DNA from: Phytopythium helicoides
Taxonomy: Eukaryota > Oomycota > Peronosporomycetes > Pythiales > Pythiaceae
Assembly (NCBI GenBank): GCA_024867545.1
Contig: JANFNE010000043.1
Location: 62,001-126,000 of the forward strand
Direction: 5' to 3'
DNA length: 64,000 nt
Shown here: positions 41,666-51,400 of the stretch, one piece after another
How the letters are laid out: the number at the start of each line of letters is the position of its first letter
How positions within the stretch are numbered: the first letter of the stretch is position 1
Program-made: the position numbers and the translations under genes
Notes under the pieces: model-generated
What the model was told of the DNA's origin: nothing
Database searches by the model: none
The model's input: the letters and a program-made list of their open reading frames with translations, nothing else

Positions 41666-42249
41666 AAGATGAGATGAGACTTGAGAAGTAAGACGTACAG
41701 TACAATGTACAAAATGAGAAATAGGAGCTTGCATCCGTAACCACTGTGGAGCTCTTGAGAACTCTCGACTGCTGTAGAGCACGGTCTGAAGCCGTCCAAG
41801 CAGACTGCTCCGCTCAACTCTGACTTGGCTCCGACTGTCGAACCCCTCAGCAATGCATGTGGCACTCAAATCGCGTGCGTGCTGGGGGTGAATCGCGCCT
41901 CCGCGAAACCTCATAAACCGATACGGAAGCGAATCTACTATCTCCAGGTGCGGCAGCATGTCACATTGATGAGTAACCGGGAGCTGGTCGACGCAGTCAA
42001 GCGCCGCCCACGCCCGCGACGCCGTCTCATCGCGCACAACACGCGCTCCCGCATCTACGTTGACAGCGCTGCTTACATCAATCTCCGCTGCTCCGCTGCT
42101 CAACATGTGTAGGCAGGCAGGTGTGAGTTGAGCGGAATTCGTGGCGACCGACGGGATGTCGCTTTACGCTGAGACGTCGCTCGAGTCGCGGGTGGTTGCT
42201 GGTGAGACGCCTTGCAGTCCGAAGCGGTCGTTGCTGTCCTGGTTCACCT

Positions 42250-42265
42250 CACTCTTCAATTCGAC
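42250..42265 (+). promoter_or_regulatory. Initiator element of ADH11
   Basis: CACTCTTCAATTCGAC, 86 nt before the ATG. Confidence 0.65.
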
Positions 42266-42351
42266 TGCTTCGACGCACTCGTCCAAGCAGCCTCACTCCA
42301 ACAACCACCACCACAACTATCACAACTACCACAACCACCACCATCCACAAG

Positions 42352-43413
42352 ATGTCGACCGCTCCCCGCACCGTGAACGCCTACGCCTGCCTCGGCAAGG
42401 GAGAACAGGTCAAGCCGTGGACGTACGAGTCGCGCGAGCTCGGCGCCGAGGACGTCGAGATCAAGATCTCGCACTGCGGCATCTGCGGCTCGGACATCCA
42501 CACCATGGACAGCGGCTGGGGTCCGACCGAGTTCCCGTGCGTGGTCGGCCACGAGATCGTGGGCGAGGTGACGCTGGCTGGTCCCGAGGTGAAGGACATC
42601 AAGGTGGGCGACCGCGTGGGTGTCGGCGCGCAGGTGTGGGCGTGCCTGAACCGCGACGCCGACAAGCCGTGCAAGCAGTGCTCGGTCGGCGCCGACGCGT
42701 ACTGCCCGCACATGGTGTGGACGTACAACGACCACTACCCGGACGGCAAGACGTCGTACGGTGGATACGCGGACTACGTGCGCGTGCCTGCGCCGTACGC
42801 GTTCAAGATCCCGGAGAACATCCCGTCGGACGTGGCGGCTCCGCTGCTGTGCGCCGGCGCGACGGTGTTCACTCCGTTCAAGGAGGCCGGTGTGAAGCCT
42901 GGTGACCGCGTGGGTGTGATTGGTATCGGCGGTCTGGGCCACCTGGCTCTGCAGTTCGCCAAGGCCATGGGTGCCACCGTCGTGGCATTCTCTCGCTCGT
43001 CCAACAAGGAGGCGGAGATCCGCGCGCTTGGCTGCGACGAGTTCGTCAACTACAGCGACCCGGAGCAGTCGAAGAAGGCGGCCGGCTCGGTGGATGTGCT
43101 GCTGCTGACGGCAGACGCCAACAACATGCCGTACGACCAGTTCCTGAGCTTCCTGTCGTTCCGTGGCAAGCTCATCATGGTGGGTCTGCCGAACGACAAG
43201 GTGAACTTCCATGCCTTTAGCGTGGTTGCCAAGGGAGCCAACTTCACGGGTAGTGCCATCGGCTCGATCGCGGACATCAAGGACATGCTGAAGCTGGCGT
43301 CGGAGAAGAACGTGCGTCCGATCATCCAGAAGATGCCGATGAGCGACGTGAACAAGGGTATCGAGATGGTGCGCAACGGCACGGTGCGCTACCGCGTGGT
43401 GCTCGAGAACTAG
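42352..43413 (+). CDS. ADH11: zinc alcohol dehydrogenase
   Basis: 353 residues from ATG 42352 (MSTAPRTVNAYACLGKGEQ), intact; protein essentially the same as ADH10. The CCA-rich leader differs in interruptions (AACTATCACAACTACCACAA). Downstream flank is unrelated to that of ADH10, which sets the limit of the duplicated block at the stop codon. Confidence 0.95.
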   Translation: MSTAPRTVNAYACLGKGEQVKPWTYESRELGAEDVEIKISHCGICGSDIHTMDSGWGPTEFPCVVGHEIVGEVTLAGPEVKDIKVGDRVGVGAQVWACLNRDADKPCKQCSVGADAYCPHMVWTYNDHYPDGKTSYGGYADYVRVPAPYAFKIPENIPSDVAAPLLCAGATVFTPFKEAGVKPGDRVGVIGIGGLGHLALQFAKAMGATVVAFSRSSNKEAEIRALGCDEFVNYSDPEQSKKAAGSVDVLLLTADANNMPYDQFLSFLSFRGKLIMVGLPNDKVNFHAFSVVAKGANFTGSAIGSIADIKDMLKLASEKNVRPIIQKMPMSDVNKGIEMVRNGTVRYRVVLEN

Positions 43414-43956
43414 GCTAGCAGTAGAAATTGGGAGAGAGGCTGCGTCCAGGAGCTGGGGAGTAGACGGATCTAGACCACTATAATTTTACATCCGTTGTCC
43501 ATGATGAACTCTTTTCCTGATTCAACGTGCTCGCTGATGTGTGGACTCCTGGATGCAAGTTGCCTTTGACCTTCACTCTCCATGCGTGTCAAAATGTTCA
43601 AATAAATAAAAGCATTCCATTGTATTTAAGGATTATATATCATATGAAAACCAAGTCAAGTTGTGGGTCACCCTCGATGATTGCGCCTGGATATCGATTA
43701 TAGAAGGAGGAGATGCGGCCTGGGCTGGGCGACATCTTGCTGGTGACGTCGCCGCATTCTGCGTCATCGGCCACGCACGCGTTCCGTGATCTGCACATTG
43801 CTCCTCCCGCCTGCAAGGTCTCCCCTCCCGGCATCTCCGTAATCTCGCGAGCTCCCCATCGCTCGATCTCCTCATGGCTGCCGACCGATCACTTCGGAAT
43901 TCGCTATCTCCAGCCCAGGCTCCAGCTCCAGCTCCAGCTCCAGCTCTTCTGCCGCC
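43414..43956. other. Intergenic, ADH11-ADH12
   Basis: AT-rich around 43590-43650, then a run of CCAGCT repeats (43911-43946) in the ADH12 leader. No gene seen. Confidence 0.55.
43890..43905 (+). promoter_or_regulatory. Initiator element of ADH12
   Basis: CACTTCGGAATTCGCT, 51 nt before the ATG. Confidence 0.6.
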
Positions 43957-45019
43957 ATGTCCTCCGGCCTGCGAGTCATCAACGCGTACGCGTGCGCGGG
44001 CAAGGGAGAGCCCATCAAGCCCTGGACGTACGAGTCGCGGCCGCTGGGTCCGCTCGACATCGAGATCAAGATCTCGCACTGCGGCATCTGCGGCTCGGAC
44101 CTGCACACGCTCGACAGCGGCTGGGGACCAACCAAGTACCCGTGCGTCGTGGGCCACGAGATCGTCGGGCGAGGTGACGCAGGTCGGTGAGAGCGTGACA
44201 GAGCACAAGGTGGGCGACCGCGTGGGTGTCGGCGCTCAGGCCTGGGCCTGCATGAACCGCGACGCCGACAAGCCCTGCAAGGAGTGCGCGGCCGGCGACG
44301 ACTCGTACTGCCCGCGCCTCATCGGCACCTACAACGGCACCTACCCAGACGGTAAGATCTCGTACGGCGGCTACGCTGAGTACGTGCGCCTGCTGGGCGA
44401 CTTCGCCTTCAAGATCCCGGACAACATCCCGTCCGCCGAGGCCGCACCCATGCTCTGCGCTGGCGCGACGGTCTACACGCCGCTCAAGGAGGCCGGAGTC
44501 AAGCCCGGCGTGCGCGTGGGCGTCGTGGGCATCGGCGGCCTCGGCCATCTCGGCCTGCAGTTTGCCAAGGCGCTTGGTGGCACGGTCGTGGCGTTCTCGC
44601 GCTCGGCCAACAAGGAGGCGGAGGTCCGCGCGCTCGGCGCCGACGAGTTCATCAACTACGGCGATGCCGCGGCCGCTAAGTCCGCCTCGCGCTCGGTCAA
44701 CGTGCTGCTCGTGACGGCCAACGCCGAGAACATGCCGTGGGACCTGTTCCTGACCTTCCTGGACACGCGCGGCACGCTCATCCTCGTGGGTCTCCCGGAG
44801 GATGGAGTCAAGTTCCGTGCGGGCCTGCTCGTGGTGCGCGGCACCAAGTTTGTCGGCAGCCACATCGGCACGACGTCGTCCATCAAGGAGATGCTGCAGC
44901 TCGCGTCCGAGAAGGGCGTGCGCTCGGTCGTGCAAAAGCTGCCAATGAGCAAGGCCAACGAGGGTGTTCAGATGGTGCGTGACGGCACAGTGCGTTACCG
45001 CGTCGTGCTCGAGAACTAG
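43957..45019 (+). CDS. ADH12: divergent zinc alcohol dehydrogenase, one frame break
   Basis: ATG 43957 (MSSGLRVINAYACAGKGEP), 353 residues after removing one extra G at about 44168 (GTCGGGCGAGG for GTCGGCGAGG in HEIVGEV). The most divergent paralogue: GVRVGVVG for GDRVGVVG, KALGGTVVAF, NYGDAAAAKSASRSVNVLL, LDTRGTLILVGLPEDG, and GTTSSIKEML in place of GSIADIKDML. All zinc ligands remain and it still ends YRVVLEN. Possibly a different substrate range. Confidence 0.9.
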
Positions 45020-45333
45020 GCAATTCGTGCGATTGGATTGAGAAACAGGTCAGGTCCTCCTGTGAACATGAAGCATATATTCATCCATGACTTGGTTTGA
45101 AACCTGGTTGAAGGACGCCAAGACAAAGCGAGGTCTCAACCTCTTTGCGTTGGTACTTTGTGTTGGTGCACATCGCGATGTTTGAAGGAAAGATCAATGA
45201 GGCATACAACGGTTGGTCAATCGAATGAACTCGTGTGTTGTGCTTGTTTATTGTCTTCAAGTGGTGGTGGGTCTACGGAGTAACGCAGTCAATGCAAGAT
45301 GGTTTGCGTCGCCAAGACCGTCAACTACCCAGA
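45020..45333. other. Intergenic between convergent ADH12 and ADH13
   Basis: 3' flanks only; unlike palindrome 1 they are not related to each other. Confidence 0.5.
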
Positions 45334-46395
45334 CTAGTTCTCGAGCACTACGCGGTAGCGAACGGTGCCGTCGCGCACCATCTGAATACCTTTGTTAGCT
45401 TCATTCATCGGCAGCTTCTGGATAACAGGGTAGATGTTCTTCTCCGACGCCAGCTTCAGCATATCCTTGATGTTACTTGTGCTGCCAATCAGGCTGCCCG
45501 CGTAGCTTGCGGCCTTGCCAATGACGCTGTAGGCGTGGAAGCTCACCTTATCGTTCGGCAGACCCACCATGATGAGCTTGCCGCGGAAGGCGAGGAAGCT
45601 CAGGAACTGGTCGTACGGCATGCCAGTGGCATCGGCCGTCAGCAGCAGCACATCCACCGAGCCAGCAACCTTCTTCGACTGCTCCGGGTCGCTGTAGTTG
45701 ACGAACTCGTCGGCTCCAAGAGCACGAACCTCCGTCTCCTTGTTAGCCGACCGAGAGAACGCGACGACCGTAGCGCCGAGAGCCTTGGCGAACTGGATGC
45801 CGAGGTGGCCAAGACCACCAATGCCGACAATACCCACACGGTCACCCGCCTTGACACCGGCGTTCTTGAACGGCGCGTACACCGTCACACCGGCGCAGAG
45901 CAACGGTGCCGCGACGTCCGACGGGATGTTCTCCGGGATCTGGAACGCGTAGTCGCCGAGCAAGCGCACATAGTCCGCATAGCCACCGTATGAAGTCTTG
46001 CCATCCTTGTAGGTGCCATTGTAGGTCATAACCTTCTGTGGACAGTACGAGTTGTCGCCTGAGGCGCACTGCTTGCACGGGGCGTTGGGGTTCTTGTTGA
46101 GGCACGCCCAAGCCTGAGCACCGACACCCACGCGGTCGCCCACCTTGTGCTCCGTCACCTTCTCGCCGACCTGCGTCACCTCACCGACGATCTCGTGGCC
46201 CACGACGCACGGGTACTTGGTCGGACCCCAGCTACTGTCGATAGTGTGGACATCCGCACCACAGATGCCGCAGTGCGAGATCTTGATCTCAATGTCCTCG
46301 GCGCCGAGCGGGCGGGACTCGTAGGTCCAGGGCTTGACGGCTTCACCCTGGTTGAAGCAGGCGTAGGCGTTGATGGAGCGCGGAGCGGCCGACAT
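45334..46395 (-). CDS. ADH13: zinc alcohol dehydrogenase
   Basis: 353 residues from ATG 46395 (MSAAPRSINAYACFNQGE), intact. Nearest to ADH7 and ADH2-4. Distinct residues: HCGICGADVHT, YCPQKVMTY, VAGSVDVLL, GSTSNIKDML, and NIYPVIQKLPMNEANKG where others have NVRPIIQK. Last ADH of the window. Confidence 0.94.
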   Translation of the reverse strand: MSAAPRSINAYACFNQGEAVKPWTYESRPLGAEDIEIKISHCGICGADVHTIDSSWGPTKYPCVVGHEIVGEVTQVGEKVTEHKVGDRVGVGAQAWACLNKNPNAPCKQCASGDNSYCPQKVMTYNGTYKDGKTSYGGYADYVRLLGDYAFQIPENIPSDVAAPLLCAGVTVYAPFKNAGVKAGDRVGIVGIGGLGHLGIQFAKALGATVVAFSRSANKETEVRALGADEFVNYSDPEQSKKVAGSVDVLLLTADATGMPYDQFLSFLAFRGKLIMVGLPNDKVSFHAYSVIGKAASYAGSLIGSTSNIKDMLKLASEKNIYPVIQKLPMNEANKGIQMVRDGTVRYRVVLEN

Positions 46396-46770
46396 CTTTT
46401 CGGACAGGTGAAGAGAGGAGTACTCAGAGTAAGCTTGAGCTGGCAAATTCAAAAATGAAGTCGAAGTTGCAGCAAGACACTACAAATGCGATGACCAGGA
46501 ATGCTGATGATATCAAGATCGTTGAATCTGTTGACACTAGGAGACGCCTGACCAACTTCAAATCTCGTCTACTTTCCAGTCAGACTCCCTGCCAACGCCA
46601 ACGTCCACCGATTGTCTTTATCTGACGTAATCTGCATTAGCATGCTCTTGCGATACTGAGTCTTGCTTTAGAAAGCAGTCAGGACTTGCGGACTCATCCA
46701 TAGATGCGATGATTCGAGAAAATGGCTCCAATTCACACATCCGGTTTTGATTTGATGGCACCTGTGCTAC
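46396..46770. other. Intergenic
   Basis: ADH13 promoter side and 3' flank of the FKBP gene; nothing else recognised. Confidence 0.5.
46442..46457 (-). promoter_or_regulatory. Initiator element of ADH13
   Basis: CATTTTTGAATTTGCC on the coding strand, followed by AGCTCAAGCTTA, a variant of the ADH2/4/7 leader. Confidence 0.6.
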
Positions 46771-47929
46771 TTAGTCCATGCCGTGGAAGCGCTTGCCGAC
46801 AAACTGGTACATGAGCACGGCGATGAGCATCGATACGGCCGTCGCGACCAGCGACGGGTTCTTGCGTAGCCAGCCGACCGCGAGCGCGGCCTTGGATTGT
46901 TGCACATCCGTCGTTTCAGCACCTTCGCCCTTCTTACCGGAACCACCTAGCTTAGCAAACAGCTTGCGCTCCTTTTGCTCGTGGTCCTTCTTCTTGCGCT
47001 TGACAGTATTGAGCAGAGAGCGCGCGAGCGCGTTCTTAGGGTCGATCTTGAGCGCCTACGCGCAGGAACTCGGTGGCTTCGTCGAACTCGCTCTGCTCGA
47101 GCGCGATCTGGCCGATGCGGTACATGGCCTTGACGTTCTTGGGGTCAAGCTGCAGCACCTCGAGGCTCGACTGGCGCGCCTCCTTGTACTGCTGCAGCTT
47201 GAGCTGCACGTTGGCGACGTTGTTGCCGAGCGCGATGAGCAGCGCCTTGCAGGCGGCCTCATCCTCGTCCGAGTGCTCCCAGCTCTCGAGCAGCTTGAGC
47301 GCACGCTTGTAGAGCTTGGCGGCCTGCTCGTAGTTCTTGTCCTTGAAGTACCTGTTGCCGCTCTCCTTCTTCTTCTCCGCCTCTGCGATCAGCTCCTTCG
47401 AGTCCATCTCGGCCGTCACCTTCTTGCCCACGCGCAGCAGCTCCACGACGAGCTTGACCTCTGCGCCTGGCGCCACGTGCGGCTCGAGCCCCACGTCTCC
47501 GAACGCGAACCGCGCGTCCGCGCGCACCTCGCACACCTCGCCCACGCGCATCATCTTGGCCACCAGCTCCAGCGCTGCTCGAGCACGCGCGTCAGTCCGT
47601 CTGTCCCTGCCCACTCGGCAGTATCCGCGCTGCTCACCCGGCATGACCTCGCCATCTCCGATGCGGAACTGGCGCCGCTCGTCCTCGAGCGCCGCGAGGC
47701 CCGACGCCAGCGCGAACACCGAGTACGCGACGCTCACCTCCTCGCCGAACTCTGGCCACAAAACGCGTCGAAGCTCAGCCCCCAGCGCTCGCCTCGAGCC
47801 CGCGCCGCCACGAGCGCACGCACCAGCCTGCGCGCCATCCGCGTTCGCGCGCAGCGTCTTGCGGAAGAGCCCGCCGCTGCCCAGCAGGTCCTCGAAGTCG
47901 GCGCGCTCCGCCTCGGCGATCGCCACCAT
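46771..47929 (-). CDS. FKBP8: FKBP8-like TPR immunophilin with C-terminal membrane anchor
   Basis: Order of parts: an N-terminal FKBP-type domain (FGEEVSVAYSVFALASG, FRIGDGEVMP, KMMRVGEVCEVRADARFAFG, VAPGAEVKLVVELL) with poor conservation of the catalytic pocket; a TPR region (ESGNRYFKDKNYEQAAKLYK, GNNVANVQLKLQQYKEA, NVKAMYRIGQIALEQSEFDE); a basic linker; and a tail anchor (LVATAVSMLIAVLMYQFVG). This is the FKBP8/FKBP38 layout, a chaperone cofactor at mitochondria or ER. An in-frame intron lies at 47575-47637 (63 nt, GTGAGC...GCAG). Frame breaks include T47829 and T47753 (CAG/CTG), one near 47762 and one near 47056. Corrected length is ~363 residues. Confidence 0.8.
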
Positions 47930-48485
47930 GGCGCCGGATCAGTCGAATGTGATGATGCCACGCAAGCCAGGAACGCGGTTTTATACCGGTATTGTTGGGG
48001 AGCAGGACCGGTATAGATACTGCGAGGCGGCTTCAACTTGAAGCGGGGGCTCCCACGGATCAATGCGAGAGCTCGGGTGGTTGATCGAGGTGCCCCCCAG
48101 GCTGCGGAGGAAAGCGTGAGTTTCTCTGGCGGCGCGGGCTCTGCATCTGTCGCCATTGGCGAGTCTTTGGCGGAGTCTGGCGGCATTGGGTCGGTTGGCG
48201 GCGATGTGAGCGTGTCGGGCGGTAACTTGGAGGAGATAGCAGAATGAGTAGCTGTGAGTTGTCATCGGCGGCGGCATGTTGGGAAAGTGGTGACGAAATG
48301 CGCAGATAGCGACTGCAGTGGAGTGCCCAGCAACGTGTGAATCCTGGGCAGTATCACAATGATCAGTAGGACCAGCGTTGTCGCGAGTGCTGGCTTTGCG
48401 AACAGCAGCGAAGGTGGCGTGCTTGTGGCAGTCAGCAGTATGCAGTTGCAACAGATCGAGTCGATGTCTGACATCGAGCGTCTTT
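47930..48485. other. Intergenic between divergent genes
   Basis: Promoter region of the FKBP gene (minus) and the large membrane protein (plus). No repeat or RNA gene noted. Confidence 0.5.
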
Positions 48486-51400
48486 ATGCATTACTCCCCT
48501 CACTTCTCGAACCCTTCACCCGAAGTAATTAGCAGTGACCGCTTCAACTTGGCCAACCGCCGCACTATCTTGGGCCACTCGCCACTCGCGGAGTCGCCGC
48601 TCGCCTTGCTGCTCATGGATGGCAACTAGCGCCGCCTCGCTACCCGGACAGATCAGTTGCGACGACGACGCGCCCGCCGCTGCTCCCTCTTCCTCTAGCT
48701 ACGCGTCCACCAGCAACTCGCCCAGCAAGCCGCAGCCCTCGCCTCCTGCTGCCCACCGACTGCTCACGACCGCCAAGCCGCAGATCTTCGCCCCTCCATC
48801 TCTTGCCTCGTCGCCATCCAACCCCCCAGTGGCCCAGAGACCGCTCGACCTCGCCATTCCTCGACTCGCGATGGAGTCGCTGGCCCACTCAGCGTCCGTG
48901 GCTGGCCGCATCGTCGAGGAAGACGAGCAGCGGCTGGATCCGTCACTGCCAACCACGTTGCCAAACGCGTTTAAATCAGAGGGATCGGTCGAGCGCCGCA
49001 AGTCCAGCAACTCGCTCAAGCCGGAAGACAAGCCTTCTGCTAGCACTGCTGGAGCTGTAGCAGCGGCACCGCCCAATGCCTCCATATCGACGGCAGACAC
49101 TCGCCAAGACGGGAAGTCAAGGACGCGTTGGTGCTGCGGCCAAATCCTCCAAACAGTTTGTGCGCACGGCGTCTGACAACAAAGGCGAGCCTGCCCCTGA
49201 CGGTGTCGAAGAAGTCGACGGCGAGGAACTAACATTCATCCTCCCGGAGCTGTCCAAGGACGGCGATGACACTGGTCGAACCGTGCGCGAGACATGGCCC
49301 ATCGACCATGTCATGCTTCTGTACATGCTCTCTCGCTACGCCGTGTGTGCGCGCAGCGCGTCTGAGAACGAGACGTGGATCCGGCAGACGCCGTTGCTTG
49401 TTCTCATCTACGAAGGGATTGCTGCTGGAACGCTGAATTTCGACTACGCGCCCGCGGCAACAGTGATCGCACAGGAGCAGCGGCCCGAAGCGCATCTGGA
49501 TGAACATCACCCAGGACGGCAAGTCGGCCATTGATGACTTGCGTGAGGCCAACCTTATCAATGGGCTCAAGCTCTCGACTAAGGACTACCACTCGATCAC
49601 AGCCTTCCAGGTCTCGGTACGCGGACTACTGCTGCTGGAGCAAGTGAGCAAAGAGGTCAAGGCTCGCGTTGACACTTTTATTTTCGCTCCTAAACCCTAT
49701 CGCCGCGAGCTACTCCAGATCCGGTATATCCCAATCAAGGACCCACCTGATGCTGACCTGTGTGGTCTTGACACCAACTCGTCAGGGTCCGTCATGGATG
49801 TTCAACTCCAGCTCAAAGCAACTCACAAGCGCAAGAGGTACCCAGAAACCCAGTGATGAGGACGAAGACGAGGAGCCCGCATTCAACGAGGAAGGACGAT
49901 TCATCCTCGAGTCTATCGGATACTTTCGATACTCTGAAGTAACGGAGACCTGAGGATGTGTCGTATGTGTCGAGTCCTTTGTACCCCATTGCGTACGCGG
50001 AGCTGATGCGTATCAACAACTCTCCTCGAATGCCCACCGAGCGATCGAGGCTGCAAAGGGACAGTCCAACATTCGAGACACTCTCTCCGAGGCGATTGTA
50101 CTAGCTAACCCTGTGTGCATTATCGGCGAGTGGATCCCGTTTGGATCAAACCAGATTGTTGCACTTAACGAGCGGCTTGGATCGATGGATCGATGCCAAG
50201 GAGGGCTATTTACATCTCTTATCGACGACCGACCGACTGACACACAGTTCGAAGTCCCACCTGGACTGACTGAAGTGCGCATCCTCGACTACGACCCCGT
50301 ACGCTACATCAACTTCGAAGCTGAGATCAACTTTCCCGAGGACGATGGTATCGTGCAGGTCGAAAACTTCGGGATTCATCTGAACGTTGATGGAACAATC
50401 TTCTACGGTATCAAAGTTGATGCCATTCTAGACAAGCGGTCAGATCGTATCTCTGTCGACCTGCTATCTCGTTTACTTGTTGATATACACCAGGATTCGT
50501 CTGAGATCATGGATGACCTACTGTCGTCGTACCAGACAAGCCTACTTGACATGGTTTTCCTCGGAGACATCGCCAATCGAGGAAAGTTCAATATGATCAT
50601 GGCCGACCAAATCGAGCCATTCATCCCTGGTCTAGAGTATATGGACCGTGACGACTTTGAGAACGAGCTCAAGCAGGTTTTAGGTGACATTCACTGCGCG
50701 TACGACATTGGCGAAGACTCGGTGCTAATCGTTGGTCGAGACGGCATGCTCATTGCTGGGTCAGCTTCCAAGCGTTTTGAGAAGATATTCGTCGCTTATT
50801 TTTCGCTCTTATGTCGCGAAATGTTCCTACGCAGCTTCTTCACGCGCATCTTCGTGCTCGAGGAGCACCTCAAAGAGACTCGGCCAGCTCATCTTTTGCG
50901 CGAACGAGGACCCAAACCATATTGCCGCAATCCGTGCAAAGCTCAATCAAGCTACGAACGACCTCATCCTTGTAAGTAGGTGTTGTGATTCAAATTATTC
51001 CTGCTCAGCATCTAACTGTAGATCGATATGTTGGCGAACCTTCAGTTTACAGACACACTAGGGTATTTGCTTGAGTCCCTCGAGTTTATCAAGATCCCGC
51101 AAAAGTCACCAGACGCTTGTGAAGAAGAAGAAGCCATTTTCAGCTATCTGGACCTCAAAAAGCAGCATCATGATATCTTGCTGCGCGCCAGGGATCTTGA
51201 GAAGCTTGTACATGGTGCTAAATACGAAGTCATCAATCTTCGCCAGATGGCCGAGGTGCTGAACACGTCCTGAACTTGAAGATATTTTCAAAACAGTTGA
51301 AAGCAACACAAAAGTGCTTGCGGATGCATCTCTCGTCGTGGAAAAATCAGGCGCATCACTTGAGCTCATTCAGCTCATGCTCGCCGGTAGTTTTGCCCTC

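Larger units (their letters stand above)
40640..42351. other. Shared upstream region of ADH10 and ADH11
   Basis: Symmetric outer parts form palindrome 2. The centre holds a pyrimidine-rich part near 41440-41475 (CTTTG repeats) and a GA microsatellite. Open frames on the arms (for example about 41825-42110) are copied on the opposite strand but have no recognisable domain and are not called as genes. Confidence 0.55.
39578..43413. repeat. Palindrome 2: ADH10 and ADH11 as inverted repeat arms
   Basis: Arms of about 1.67 kb at 39578-41245 and 41745-43413 with a ~500-nt centre. Homology starts at the stop codons and extends over 600 nt upstream of both promoters, with landmarks such as GTGACATGCTGCCGCAC, GGCGCGATTCACCCCCAGCA and GGTTCGACAGTCGGAGCCAA. 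The two genes are divergent and their promoters face each other. Confidence 0.9.
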
